A stretch of 64,000 nucleotides of DNA from Sphingomonas sp. IBVSS2 (GCF_002127225.1 NZ_NFUR01000003.1:620001-684000), one strand, 5' to 3'. Shown: positions 43,697 to 52,539, counted from the stretch's first letter. Notes: a model not told the origin generated them from the letters alone. Translations and numbers: made by a program.

Positions 43697-45040
43697 TCAG
43701 TGCAGCGCGGAAACCGCCTGCTCGCCGCGTGACGATGCCGCAAGCCCCGGAGTCGGGAAGGAGAGCGGACGGCCGCCGCCCGTCACCCGGAAGCGCCCGG
43801 CCTGATCGGCAAGCGTGGCGATCTCCACGGTGAGGTTCCGCGCCGCCGCCGAAGTCTCTTCGACCATCGCGGCATTCTGCTGGGTCGACTGATCCATCGC
43901 GCCGATCGCGGTGCTGATCTCGCCGATCGCGACCGACTGGGCCTGGTTGTCCTCGGCCATCTGGTTGAGCAGCGTATGCACGTCGCCCACATCCTCGGCG
44001 ATGTTCGCCAGCGCGCCATCGACCTTCTCGACCATCTCCACTGCGGCAAGGATATCCACCTGAGTCGCGGTGAGCTGTTCGCGCGCGCGGCCCGCCTCTT
44101 CCTCGGCCCGCATGGCCAGCGCCGAGACGAGATCCGCGACGACCGCGAAGCCCCTGCCCGCCTCGCCCGCGCGACCGGCCTCGACCGCCGCATTCATCGC
44201 GAGGACTCGCGTCTGGAAGGCGATCTTGTCGAGCCCCTCGATCACGGAATCGATACCCTTGGCGCTGTCATTGACCCGGTTCATCGCCTGCACCGCCTGA
44301 TCGACCACTTCGCGGCCGCCCGAAACGGTCGTGGTAGCGCCGTCGGCGCGCGCCACGGTGCGGCTCGCCGCGGCAGCGGTCGCCTTCAGGCGCTGATCCA
44401 TCTGCGTGATCGCGGCCGAAGTCTGCTCGAGGCTTGCGGCATTCGCCTCGGTACGGCGCGCGAGATCTTCCGACGCCTGGGCGATCTCGCCCGATCCGGT
44501 GCGGATCGCGGCACTGCTCTCGCCCACGGCGCCGAGCAAGTTGCGCAGCGCGGCGAGCGCGGCGTTGAAATTGTCGCGCAGCTTCGCATAGGTGGCGGGA
44601 TATTCCTCGACGATGTCGGCGGTCAGGTCGCCCTCGGCCAGCCGCTCGAGATTGACGGTCATGCCCCGCACGATTTCGCCGTGATGCTCGGCTTCCTCAT
44701 TCTGCCGGATCTGCGCGGCGGCGGTGTCGCGGAACGAGAACATCGCCTTGGTCAGCCGGCCGACACAGTCCCGATAGTCGGTGAACTGGATCGGGCTGGC
44801 GAGATCGCCGGCCGCCAGCGCCTCCATGCGCACCACCGTCGTCACATAGGGCGTGGCGATCGCGTGGCGATACCAGACGGCGAGCACGGCGGCGACCAGG
44901 GTCGCGAGCACGCCGGTGGCGAGCGCGAGCCTGGGCACGAGCAGCAGCATCAGTGGCGAGAGCCCGACAAGCCCCACCATGGAACCGAACGACACGAGCA
45001 GCTTCTTGCGAATGGGCGCGTTGGCGATGAACCAGTGCAT
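43697..45040 (-). CDS. Methyl-accepting chemotaxis protein without a large sensor domain
   Basis: A 447-residue chemoreceptor. Two close membrane helices (residues about 13-58) leave only a short loop outside, so there is no periplasmic ligand domain. One or two HAMP modules follow (about 60-175; LAAGDLASPIQF and LAEGDLTADIV), then a coiled-coil signalling domain. The tip has IAFQTRVLAMNAAVEAGRAGEAGRGFAVVAD, the kinase-contact hairpin with typical Glu/Gln sites. It may sense membrane or cytoplasmic signals, energy or redox. The gap upstream is AT-rich with a hairpin (GGCAAC/GTTGCC, 45059-45076). Confidence 0.9.
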   Translation of the reverse strand: MHWFIANAPIRKKLLVSFGSMVGLVGLSPLMLLLVPRLALATGVLATLVAAVLAVWYRHAIATPYVTTVVRMEALAAGDLASPIQFTDYRDCVGRLTKAMFSFRDTAAAQIRQNEEAEHHGEIVRGMTVNLERLAEGDLTADIVEEYPATYAKLRDNFNAALAALRNLLGAVGESSAAIRTGSGEIAQASEDLARRTEANAASLEQTSAAITQMDQRLKATAAAASRTVARADGATTTVSGGREVVDQAVQAMNRVNDSAKGIDSVIEGLDKIAFQTRVLAMNAAVEAGRAGEAGRGFAVVADLVSALAMRAEEEAGRAREQLTATQVDILAAVEMVEKVDGALANIAEDVGDVHTLLNQMAEDNQAQSVAIGEISTAIGAMDQSTQQNAAMVEETSAAARNLTVEIATLADQAGRFRVTGGGRPLSFPTPGLAASSRGEQAVSALH

Positions 45041-45185
45041 GGCAAATCTCTCAGCGGAGGCAACAATATGGTTGCCGCTTTCCTCGCTATAGAGAGTTCC
45101 CGCGCCGAACCGGCCGTTTCGGCAAATATATGTAACAATAATCTACAATATTAGCCACAAATACGTAACTTCTGTAAACTCACTC

Positions 45186-46016
45186 CTATACCCGCACCTC
45201 GATCCAGTCGAGGATATCGGCCATCACGCTCTCCTTGCCGAGATCGGCGAGCAGGTCATGATAATGACCTTGGTAGATCTTCAGCGTCTTGTCGCTGGAT
45301 CCGGCGGTCTCGTGGAAGAACTCGCTGCCATGGCAGACGGTCGCATGGTCGGCGGTACCATGGAGGATGAGCAGCGGGATCGTGATCGAGGGAAAGCTGT
45401 CGTGCAGCCGCTCGTCGGCACGGGCCAGCGCGGCGACGGTGGCTGCCGGCTGCATCTCGTCCTTGATATAGGGATCGGCATTGAGCGCGGCCACCGCGGC
45501 CGGATCCCGCGAGAAGTCCTCGTTCTTGAGCTTCAGCACGCCGAGATGCGGCGCGATGTGCGCGAGCCCCTTGATCGCGGTGATCAGGAAGCCCGGTGCC
45601 GGCACCTGAAAGGCGAAGCTCTCGCAGATGAAGCCGGCGAGCTCCGCCTGGTTGTCGAGCGCATAGGTGGCGCCGGTCACCCCGCCCGCGCTGTGGCCGA
45701 GCAGAAACGCCTTGAGCCCGGGGTGGCGCGACTTGGCGATTGCGATCGCGCCGCCCAGGTCATGGACATAGTCGGCAATGTCCTCGACATAGAAGCGCTC
45801 GCCGCCCGAACGCCCGCGCCCGCGCAGGTCGGGGGCGTAGACGGCGAAACCGCGCGCAACCAGCCGCTCGGCGACCCAGGCATATTGGCCGCTATGCGCA
45901 TTGAAGCCGTGGCAAAGGACGACCACGGCCCGCGCGGCGCCTTCGGGCAGCCAGGAGCGGAAGAAGATGTTGACGTGCCCGGTGCTGCCGAAAGTCTCTT
46001 CCGTCGTCGCAGTCAT
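45186..46016 (-). CDS. Alpha/beta hydrolase, monoacylglycerol-lipase type
   Basis: A 276-residue hydrolase of the serine lysophospholipase/monoacylglycerol lipase group. HG motif: VVLCHGFNAHSGQYAWVA. Nucleophile elbow: LLGHSAGGVTGATYA (GHSAGG). Acid: ILHGTADHATVCHGS, and the final His in YQGHYHDLLAD. DLRGRGRSGGERF is a family signature. A cytoplasmic enzyme that probably cuts glycerolipids or related esters. It lies 145 bases downstream of the chemoreceptor promoter region. The queuosine-precursor transporter gene lies 36 bases upstream on the same strand, so the two may be cotranscribed. Confidence 0.9.
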   Translation of the reverse strand: MTATTEETFGSTGHVNIFFRSWLPEGAARAVVVLCHGFNAHSGQYAWVAERLVARGFAVYAPDLRGRGRSGGERFYVEDIADYVHDLGGAIAIAKSRHPGLKAFLLGHSAGGVTGATYALDNQAELAGFICESFAFQVPAPGFLITAIKGLAHIAPHLGVLKLKNEDFSRDPAAVAALNADPYIKDEMQPAATVAALARADERLHDSFPSITIPLLILHGTADHATVCHGSEFFHETAGSSDKTLKIYQGHYHDLLADLGKESVMADILDWIEVRV

Positions 46017-46052
46017 GCCCTGTCTCCCCGGAGATCGTTGCAGTGAAGGTGA

Positions 46053-46802
46053 TCACACCCGCATCGCGAACGGCGTGAAATCGGTCCCCTTGTCGAACAC
46101 GTCCACGCCCTCGCGGCGCTTGAGGAAGCCGACGACGAGATAGGTGACCGGCGTCAATATCACTTCCCATGCCACCTTGAGCGCCCATTGCGTGAAGAGC
46201 ACCTGGATGACGAGCGTGGCGGTCCACCCCTCCGCGCCCAGGAAGGCGAGCGGATAGAAGATCAGGCTGTCGACGCCCTCGCCGGCGATCGTCGAGCCGA
46301 TCGTGCGGGTCCACAGCATCTTGCCGTCGGTCAGGATCTTCATCCGGGCGAGGACATAGGAATTGACGAACTCGCCGGCCCAGAAGGCGCAGACCGAGGC
46401 AAGGACGATGCGCGGCACCTGGCCGAAGATCGTCTCGTACGCAGCCTGGTTGCCCCAGCTCGGCGCCGGCGGCAGCGCCACGACGACCCAGGACATGAAG
46501 GCCATGAACAATACCGCGGCGGTGCCCGCCCAGATCACCCGGCGGGCACGGGCATAGCCATAGACCTCGGTCAGCACATCGCCGATCACATAGGAGATCG
46601 GGAAGAACAGGATACCGGCGCCGAACGGCCAATAGCCATTGTAGAGCGGCAGCCAGACCTGGGAGACCTTGCCCGCGCCGAGCACATTGGAGAGCAGGAT
46701 GATGGCGACGAAGGCGGCCATCACGAAGTCGTAATAGCGGAAATGCCCGCCCCGTAGCGCGTTCGCGGCGACCTGCGCCGGCTTTGCGTCCCCCTGGCTC
46801 AT
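46053..46802 (-). CDS. yhhQ: Queuosine precursor transporter (YhhQ/QueT-type VUT family)
   Basis: A 249-residue multi-pass membrane protein of the VUT family. It imports queuosine precursors (preQ0 or preQ1) used for tRNA modification. Signature stretches: LLSNVLGAGKVSQVWLPLYN and FFPISYVIGDVLTEVYGYARARRVIWAG (the PISYVxGDVxTEVYGY motif), then FAGEFVNSYVLARMKILTDGK-type sequence (here WAGEFVNSYVLARMKILTDGK). Start at 46802 (MSQGDAKPAQ). It is divergent from tRNA-Arg at 46862, with 59 bases between them. The hydrolase follows on the same strand. Confidence 0.88.
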   Translation of the reverse strand: MSQGDAKPAQVAANALRGGHFRYYDFVMAAFVAIILLSNVLGAGKVSQVWLPLYNGYWPFGAGILFFPISYVIGDVLTEVYGYARARRVIWAGTAAVLFMAFMSWVVVALPPAPSWGNQAAYETIFGQVPRIVLASVCAFWAGEFVNSYVLARMKILTDGKMLWTRTIGSTIAGEGVDSLIFYPLAFLGAEGWTATLVIQVLFTQWALKVAWEVILTPVTYLVVGFLKRREGVDVFDKGTDFTPFAMRV

Positions 46803-46861
46803 GCAAGGACTATGATCCCGGTTCCGCTGCCGCGCAATCCACGCTAGGGGCAGCTCTACGC

Positions 46862-46938
46862 GCGCCCGTAGCTCAGTTGGATAGAGCACGTGCCTTCTAA
46901 GCTCGTGGTCGCTGGTTCGAATCCAGCCGGGCGCGCCA
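46862..46938 (+). tRNA. tRNA-Arg (anticodon TCT)
   Basis: A full cloverleaf of 77 bases including encoded CCA. Acceptor GCGCCCG pairs with CGGGCGC; D arm GCTC/GAGC; anticodon loop CTTCTAA with anticodon TCT; T arm GCTGG-TTCGAAT-CCAGC. Anticodon stem CGTGC/GCTCG has one mismatch. TCT reads AGA and AGG, which are rare arginine codons in GC-rich genomes. Confidence 0.95.
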
Positions 46939-47421
46939 ATCTTGTTTCGGGACCTCGCATAAGCTCGGACGCGCGTTCGCGCTTGCGAACCCCGGCGGGT
47001 TCGAAGTCGTTCCCTTCGGGCGCGCCCGCCTTTCGCGGACGCCGGATCGCCGCGCCCGCAAAATCTTTGTCCGGATATTCGCGATCCCGCGTCTCTCCCT
47101 TGAGGCCGCATGCGCGCGTCGGCACCGGAGCGATGTGGAAAAATACCCAACATTGCGCACATGCCGCCACTTCTTCAGCGCAGAAAGAAATAAATTAACC
47201 AGCAACCCACCCGATTCACGTGACAATTTCAATAAACACCTTCGATTTCTCGAACGAAATTAACGAAACACGCGGGTGTTCGAAACATTTCTTTCACAAA
47301 AGAATCAAATAATTCTCCATGCGAATCGCATCAATAAAGAAGAACTACTTTCGCAATACTGTAATTGCGGAGGAATTATTGCGATGCGCGATACAAACCA
47401 GACTATACAACGGGAGATTGT
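46939..47421. other. Noncoding tract between tRNA-Arg and the NLP gene
   Basis: 483 bases without a supported long gene. The first half is GC-rich; from about 47170 the sequence becomes AT-rich (runs such as AATAAATTAA and AATAATTCTCC), unlike the rest of the window. It probably holds the promoter of the NLP gene. It also contains a CGAAACAC-GCGG-GTGTTCG hairpin near 47264-47283 and the upstream frame at 47384. The position after a tRNA gene would suit insertion of acquired DNA, but no integrase or direct repeats were seen. Confidence 0.6.
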
Positions 47422-47446
47422 ATGGAAAACCAACTTCAGACGCTGA
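47384..47446 (+). other. Possible 20-codon upstream frame overlapping the NLP start
   Basis: ATG at 47384 opens a frame of 20 codons that ends TGA at 47444-47446. The NLP ATG (47422) lies inside it in another frame. GGAGG at 47369-47373 precedes it by ten bases, a better ribosome-binding site than that of many genes here. It could be a leader peptide with translational coupling, or chance. Confidence 0.35.
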
Positions 47447-48330
47447 ACGGATCGCATGAAGACAAGCAGGGTGCGCGCATTGGTTTCGGCGCGCTGCCGG
47501 TTCGCTCCCTGGCCATCGCGGCATTCGGGGCGCTCATGATGCTGCAGCCGAGGCCCGCACAGGCACAGGGCTGGCCCGCCCCGGTCGCGCCGCTGCCGGA
47601 ACTGGCCACCGCGCTCGACAAGCGGTTCCAGCCGGCGATCGATTTCGACACCGACGTCTGCTTCAACGTGCCGGCCGTCAACGCCGCGGGCGCGATCAGC
47701 GCGGGTGCGTCGACCTATGCCACCCGGCCGCCGGCGTCGTGCCGCAACCCCAGCTACCGGACGACCAGCAACGTCTATGTGCGCGCGCGCTGCAACAACG
47801 GCTATTGCGCCCGCGTCTACAGCTATTTCTGGCAGTCGGACTTCTCGCACGCCTATGACTGGGAATCGATCATCGTCTGGACGACCGACCAGGGCACCAG
47901 CAGCACCGTGGTCGGCGTCACGCGCGGCGATCATGGCGGCTGGGAAACCCGCGCCACCAGCGGCGGCCAGCTGCGCTTCCAGAGCGATTCGACCGGCCAG
48001 CACGTCAAGATGGTCTATCACTACGAGACCTGGGGCTTCTCGCACCTGTGGCGCTTCTCGAAGACCGACAATGGCGACGAGCCGCCCGAGAACGGCACCG
48101 GCCAGTGGCTGATCCAGCCGCTGATCAGCTGGAACGGCTATCCCTCCGCCGGCGTTCGCAACGCGATCTCCAACTATAATTTCGGCAGCGGCAATTTCGA
48201 CAACAAGGACGCCCGCTTCTCGGGCGTGCTCGCCGCCACGGTGAACACCAGCATCACGCCGGGGTTCAACCCCAACCTGGATTCGGGCCCGAACTCGCCG
48301 GGCTGCCCGGCCGGCTCCACCATCTGCTGA
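47422..48330 (+). CDS. NLP family protein (necrosis-inducing-protein-like, NPP1)
   Basis: A 302-residue exported protein. It begins with a longer-than-usual N-region and a hydrophobic core (SLAIAAFGALMMLQPRPAQAQ). The mature part matches the NLP/NPP1 fold: DFDTDVCFNVPAV, then YCARVYSYFWQSDFSHAYDWESIIVW (where the family GHRHDWE heptapeptide reads SHAYDWE; H, D and E ligands are kept), and GDHGGWETRA. NLPs are secreted cytolysins of plant-associated microbes; activity here is not shown. GGGAG lies seven bases before the ATG. A 15-bp hairpin follows. AT-rich upstream DNA suggests transfer. Confidence 0.85.
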   Translation: MENQLQTLNGSHEDKQGARIGFGALPVRSLAIAAFGALMMLQPRPAQAQGWPAPVAPLPELATALDKRFQPAIDFDTDVCFNVPAVNAAGAISAGASTYATRPPASCRNPSYRTTSNVYVRARCNNGYCARVYSYFWQSDFSHAYDWESIIVWTTDQGTSSTVVGVTRGDHGGWETRATSGGQLRFQSDSTGQHVKMVYHYETWGFSHLWRFSKTDNGDEPPENGTGQWLIQPLISWNGYPSAGVRNAISNYNFGSGNFDNKDARFSGVLAATVNTSITPGFNPNLDSGPNSPGCPAGSTIC

Positions 48331-48335
48331 CCAAC

Positions 48336-48374
48336 TCCGCCCCGCGCCGCCAAACCCCCGCGGCGCGGGGCGGA
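48336..48374 (+). terminator. 15-bp hairpin after the NLP gene
   Basis: TCCGCCCCGCGCCGC (48336-48350) pairs perfectly with GCGGCGCGGGGCGGA (48360-48374) around a 9-base loop. It lies six bases after the stop. It has no T-run, but its strength makes it the likely end of the NLP transcript. Confidence 0.65.
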
Positions 48375-48405
48375 ACCCTGGCGAGGCTCCGCCGACGAGG
48401 TGCGC

Positions 48406-48894
48406 ATGGCAAGAAATCGCAAGGTCGCATGGCAGGTGCTCGCGCCGGGGTGCGCGGCCGTGATCGCTGCGGGCTGGATGTGGCTGGCGCTGCGGAGCCC
48501 GAACGACGCGAGCAAGCCCGCCGCCGAAGGCCTGGTGCGCGTGGGCATGCCGGCAGCGGCGGCAAGCGCCTCCCCGGTCCCTGCGCCTGCCGCCATGGCG
48601 AACCTCCCTGCCCTGCCCGACACGGTGATCGCGCATGTTCGCCGGGACTATCCGCTGCTCACGGAAGTCGACTTTCGCTGCGATGCCGGCGGATGCGCGG
48701 TGACCGCCACGATACCGCCGCCCACCGACGACGCGTTCCTGAAGCAGCGCCAGGAGATGCTGCTCGGCGGCCTTGCCAGGACGGTCGTGGCCGATGGCTA
48801 TACGATGCTCGGCCCGGTCCAGATGGACGAGGTCGCGTTCAATGTCTTCCATATCCGCGCATCGGTGACACGGGCACGGGGGCAAGGGCGATAG
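48406..48894 (+). CDS. Membrane-anchored hypothetical protein
   Basis: A 162-residue protein with one N-terminal membrane helix (VLAPGCAAVIAAGWMWLAL). An Ala/Pro-rich linker follows. The C-terminal domain has a Cys pair (DFRCDAGGCAVTATIPPP) and beta-like segments (YTMLGPVQMDEVAFNVFHIRASV). Unrecognised family. GAGG lies five bases before the ATG; a GTG at 48400 is in frame. It sits 76 bases after the NLP gene in the same direction, past the hairpin, so any functional link is uncertain. Confidence 0.68.
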   Translation: MARNRKVAWQVLAPGCAAVIAAGWMWLALRSPNDASKPAAEGLVRVGMPAAAASASPVPAPAAMANLPALPDTVIAHVRRDYPLLTEVDFRCDAGGCAVTATIPPPTDDAFLKQRQEMLLGGLARTVVADGYTMLGPVQMDEVAFNVFHIRASVTRARGQGR

Positions 48895-49139
48895 ACGCCC
48901 CGCCATCGGAACCGCCGGACACAAGCCCCAAAACGGGCGCCCCGGCAAGCAGGACGCCCGTCAGGCACCGGCTCGGGCGTCGATCCGGACCGGCACAGGG
49001 ATGTATGCCGGCGCAACTGTCGGGTTCAGGTCGCGCCGGCACGCTGGCCCTGTGGCCGGGCGCGCCGGGCATGACGAGGCAGGTGCGACGTAGGACGAAG
49101 ATCGAGCGACGAATCCGGTTCGCCGCCCGCCGGCCGAAA

Positions 49140-49370
49140 TTACTTCTTGCCGCCGCGCCAGTAGAGCAGGCCGGCGACGATCGCCGCCGAACCGATTCCG
49201 ATCGCGGCGCCCATGCCGATCTGCTTGGCATCGGGCTTCCAGCGCTTCTTGGCCTCGACGATGTCCTTGACGGCCTGCAGCGCCTCGCTCCCCGCGTGGT
49301 GATCGTGCGGCGCCTCCTCGACCGGATGGGGCGGCTGGGCATCCTCGGGCAGTGGCGGCTTCTTGCTCAT
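49140..49370 (-). CDS. Small membrane protein, 76 aa
   Basis: A short protein with an acidic/His-rich N-terminus (EEAPHDHHAG), a lysine-rich amphipathic middle (VKDIVEAKKRWKPDAK) and one C-terminal membrane helix (IGMGAAIGIGSAAIVAGLLYW) ending GGKK. It looks tail-anchored in the inner membrane. Family unknown. It is divergent from the aminotransferase (49456). Confidence 0.7.
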   Translation of the reverse strand: MSKKPPLPEDAQPPHPVEEAPHDHHAGSEALQAVKDIVEAKKRWKPDAKQIGMGAAIGIGSAAIVAGLLYWRGGKK

Positions 49371-49455
49371 GGTCTTCCTCTATTGGCGCAAGCCTGAACG
49401 CCAGGCTAATGCGGCGGTTGCACCCAAAGATGCAAGCCGTCACAAGCTCGGCCCC

Positions 49456-50616
49456 ATGAACCCGCTCTACGCCCGGATGGGCACCACCATCTTCGAAGCC
49501 ATGTCCGCCCGCGCGCGCGAGACCGGGGCGATCAACCTGGGCCAGGGCTTCGCCGACGGGCGCGGGCCCGAGGCCGTGCTCGAGGCGGCGGCCAGGGCGG
49601 TGGTAGAGCGATCGAACCAATATCCGCCGATGCTCGGCCTGCCTGAGCTGCGCCATGCCGTGGCCGACCATTATGCCCGCCACCAGGGGCTCAACCTTGC
49701 GGCGGAGGAAGTGGTCGTCACTTCGGGCGCGACCGAGGCGCTGGCCGCGGCGATCTTCGCCTGCGTCTCCCCCGGCGACGAAGTGATCTGCTTCCAGCCG
49801 CTCTACGACGCCTATGTGCCCCTGATCCGCCAGGCCGGCGGCGTGCCGAAGTTCGTGCGCCTGCAGCCGCCCGAATGGAAGATCGACCGGGCAGCCCTCG
49901 AGGCTGCGGTGTCGAGCCGGACGCGGGTGCTGATCCTCAACAACCCGCTCAATCCCGCCGCGACCATGTGCGGCGCGGACGAACTGGCGATGCTCGCCGA
50001 TTTCTGCGTCGCGCACGACCTGATCGCGATCTGCGACGAGGTGTGGGAGCATGTCACCTTCGACGGCGCCCGCCACCTGCCGCTGATCGGCTTCCCCGGC
50101 ATGCGCGAGCGCACGGTGAAGATCGGCTCGGCGGGCAAGATCTTCGCGCTGACCGGCTTCAAGGTCGGCTGGATGTGCGCCGCCCCCGCCATCGCCCGCG
50201 TGCTTTCCAAGGCGCATCAGTTCCTCACCTTCACCACGCCGCCCAACCTGCAATGGGCAGTCGCCGAGGGCCTCGCCACCCAGGACGGCTGGGTGCAGGA
50301 GGCCCGCCACCGCTTCCAGCACGGCCGCGACCGGCTGCGCGCCGGGCTCGTCGCCGCCGGCTTCGCGGTGCTGCCGAGCGCCGCGACCTATTTCCTGTCG
50401 GTCGATCTTGCCGCCTCGGGCATCGCTCTGGACGACGTCGCCTTCGCCAACCGGCTGATCGACGAAGCCGGCGTCGCCTGCATCCCCGTCTCTGCCTTCT
50501 ATGCCGAGCAGCCGGTGACCAATGTGGCGCGCTTCTGCTTCGTCAAGGAAGACGCCACGCTCGACGCCGCGATCGCGCGAATCGCCGAGGCCCGCGACCG
50601 GCTGGCAGGCGGCTGA
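49456..50616 (+). CDS. Methionine aminotransferase-like PLP enzyme (possible MtnE function)
   Basis: A 386-residue class I/II aminotransferase. The PLP lysine is in KIGSAGKIFALTGFKVGWM; NNPLNPAATM and ICDEVWEHVTFDGARH hold the family Asn and Asp-Tyr-like positions. The pattern is closest to YbdL-type methionine and kynurenine aminotransferases. Those use methionine and 4-methylthio-2-oxobutanoate, the last step of methionine salvage. The mtnBDCA operon starts about 3.8 kb away on the other strand, and the mtnA end is about 0.9 kb away. That step is otherwise missing here, so this enzyme is a good candidate, but linkage is inferred. Confidence 0.83.
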   Translation: MNPLYARMGTTIFEAMSARARETGAINLGQGFADGRGPEAVLEAAARAVVERSNQYPPMLGLPELRHAVADHYARHQGLNLAAEEVVVTSGATEALAAAIFACVSPGDEVICFQPLYDAYVPLIRQAGGVPKFVRLQPPEWKIDRAALEAAVSSRTRVLILNNPLNPAATMCGADELAMLADFCVAHDLIAICDEVWEHVTFDGARHLPLIGFPGMRERTVKIGSAGKIFALTGFKVGWMCAAPAIARVLSKAHQFLTFTTPPNLQWAVAEGLATQDGWVQEARHRFQHGRDRLRAGLVAAGFAVLPSAATYFLSVDLAASGIALDDVAFANRLIDEAGVACIPVSAFYAEQPVTNVARFCFVKEDATLDAAIARIAEARDRLAGG

Positions 50617-50729
50617 CCGGCCGGCCGCAGGGCGGTTCACCCATGGAACCGCCCGCTTCGCCGTGCGGCGTGCAACTCGTCTCGTTTCCGGCACGTTCGC
50701 CGGGCCGCGGGACAGATTGGAGTTGTACC

Positions 50730-51425
50730 ATGCGTAACATGAAGTTCCTGATGCGTGGCGCGGCAGTGACCGCGCTGCTCGTCGCGACCCCGTCGCTCGC
50801 CCAGAGCCGTATCGATCGGGCACGCACCGCCGTGACCGAAGCCACCGCCAAGGTGGAGGCGGCACAGACCGCCGGCGCCCAGACCTATGCCGGCGAGACC
50901 ATGGCCAAGGCCGAGGAGGCGCTGCGCTTCGCCAAGGACCAGCTGGCCCGCGACCATCGCGATTCGACGATCAACGAGGCGCGCCGCGCCTCGGGCCTGG
51001 CCGACCAGGCACTGGCCGAGGCCGAGCGCAACAAGGATGCGCGGATGGCGGCCGAGCGCGACGCACGCCGCGATGCCCAGGCTGCCGCAGCCTCGGCTTC
51101 GGCGGATGCGGCGGCGGAGGCCGGCCAGCGCGAGGCCGCGCAGAATGCCGCGGCGGTGGCCCAGGGCAATGCGGCCGCGGCGAACGCCCGTGCCGACATG
51201 GCCGCCCAGGCGGCGCAATCGGCGGCGGCGGATGCGGCGGCGGTGCGCGCCGCGGCGGCCCAGCCGGTCGCGACCACGATCGAGACCACTACGACCCAGC
51301 CGGCGGCACGCAAGACGACGACGGTGAAGAAGGCGCCGGTGCGCAGGACCACCCGCACCACAGTGTCGCGCCCGGCCACGGCATCGACCACCACGACCAC
51401 CACGGTGAAGACCGAGCCGCGCTGA
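50730..51425 (+). CDS. Exported DUF4398-like Ala-rich coiled-coil protein
   Basis: A 231-residue protein with a signal peptide (MRNMKFLMRGAAVTALLVATPSLAQ). It then has a DUF4398-type helical region (ARTAVTEATAKVEAAQTAGAQTYAGETMAKAEEALRFAKDQLA), a long Ala-rich coiled coil (residues about 100-180), and a Thr/Arg/Lys-rich disordered tail (TTTTQPAARKTTTVKKAPVRRTTRTT). The structure suggests a periplasmic or envelope filament or spacer. GGAG precedes the ATG by eight bases. It is between the aminotransferase and mtnA. Confidence 0.78.
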   Translation: MRNMKFLMRGAAVTALLVATPSLAQSRIDRARTAVTEATAKVEAAQTAGAQTYAGETMAKAEEALRFAKDQLARDHRDSTINEARRASGLADQALAEAERNKDARMAAERDARRDAQAAAASASADAAAEAGQREAAQNAAAVAQGNAAAANARADMAAQAAQSAAADAAAVRAAAAQPVATTIETTTTQPAARKTTTVKKAPVRRTTRTTVSRPATASTTTTTTVKTEPR

Positions 51426-51492
51426 CGCGGAGTCCTGCGATCAGGGGCGGTAGCGCGCCGCGCGGGTTCCACGCCCGCTCGCGCGCCCGGGC

Positions 51493-52539
51493 TCAGATCC
51501 GGTCCAGCACCCCGCGCTCGGTGATGTAGCCCGTCACCAGCCGCGCGGGGGTCACGTCGAATGCTGGATTGGCGGCGGGGGAGTCGGTGACACGGACAGT
51601 TCCGATTTCCCCGCTTGCCCCCGGCCCGCTCAGCCGGGTCAGTTCCTCGGCGCTGCGCTCCTCGATCGGAATGTCGGCGCCGCTCTCGGTGTTCGGATCG
51701 AAAGTCGTGTAGGGCAGCGCGACATAGAAGGGCACGTCATTGTCATGCGCGGCCAGCGCCTTCAGATAGGTGCCGATCTTGTTGCAGACATCGCCGTTGC
51801 GCGTGACGCGATCTGTGCCGACCACCACCGCGTCCACCTGCCCCTTCATCATCAGCAGGCCGCCGGCATTGTCGGCGATCACCGTATGCGGCACGCCGTG
51901 GTTGCGCAGCTCGAACGCAGTCAGCAGCGCACCCTGGTTGCGCGGGCGCGTCTCGTCCACCCAGACATGGACCGGGATGCCGGCATCGTGCGCGAGATAG
52001 ATCGGCGCGGTGGCGGTGCCATAGTCGACCGTGGCGAGCCAGCCGGCGTTGCAATGGGTGAGGATGTTGAGCGGGCGATCGGGATTGCGCGCATGGAGTT
52101 CGCGGAACAGCGCCAGGCCATGCTCGCCGATCGCGCGGCAGAGCTCGGCATCCTCGTCGCAGATTTCGTCGGCGCGCCGGAACGCCGCTGCGGCGCGTTC
52201 GCGCTCCGGCAGCCCGGCGACCGCCGCGCGAACCGCGTCGAGCGCCCAGCGCAGGTTGATCGCGGTCGGCCGCGTCTCGAACAGCGTCTCGTATGCCGCC
52301 TGCAGGTTCGCGTCGCCGGGATCGGCCGCGAGCGCCATGGCATAGCCATAGGCGGCGGTGGCGCCGATCATCGGCGCGCCGCGCGTCCACATCTCGCGGA
52401 TCGCCACCGCGGCGGCATCGACGTCGCGCAGCTCGACCCATCGCACTTCCCAGGGAAGCTTGCGCTGGTCGAGGATGACCACGCCCTTGCCGTCTTCGGT
52501 GCGGCGGATCGAGCGCGTGGGACGGCCTTCGAGGATCAT
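51493..52539 (-). CDS. mtnA: 5-methylthioribose-1-phosphate isomerase
   Basis: A 348-residue MtnA, which converts methylthioribose-1-phosphate to methylthioribulose-1-phosphate. Motifs: [51 protein letters not shown] (catalytic Cys), [16 protein letters not shown] and [20 protein letters not shown] (Asp). The start overlaps the mtnC stop by three bases, so the two are coupled. It is the last gene of mtnB-mtnD-mtnC-mtnA. No mtnK or mtnP lies nearby, so the methylthioribose-1-phosphate source is elsewhere. Confidence 0.94.
   Translation of the reverse strand: MILEGRPTRSIRRTEDGKGVVILDQRKLPWEVRWVELRDVDAAAVAIREMWTRGAPMIGATAAYGYAMALAADPGDANLQAAYETLFETRPTAINLRWALDAVRAAVAGLPERERAAAAFRRADEICDEDAELCRAIGEHGLALFRELHARNPDRPLNILTHCNAGWLATVDYGTATAPIYLAHDAGIPVHVWVDETRPRNQGALLTAFELRNHGVPHTVIADNAGGLLMMKGQVDAVVVGTDRVTRNGDVCNKIGTYLKALAAHDNDVPFYVALPYTTFDPNTESGADIPIEERSAEELTRLSGPGASGEIGTVRVTDSPAANPAFDVTPARLVTGYITERGVLDRI

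Noticed and set aside
46856..47170. A minus-strand frame that reads through tRNA-Arg
   Set aside because: It has the known false-protein pattern produced on the antisense strand of tRNA genes and no family similarity.
48895..49139. A gene in the gap after the 48406 gene
   Set aside because: No frame with family similarity, start site or clear codon bias; it is treated as noncoding.
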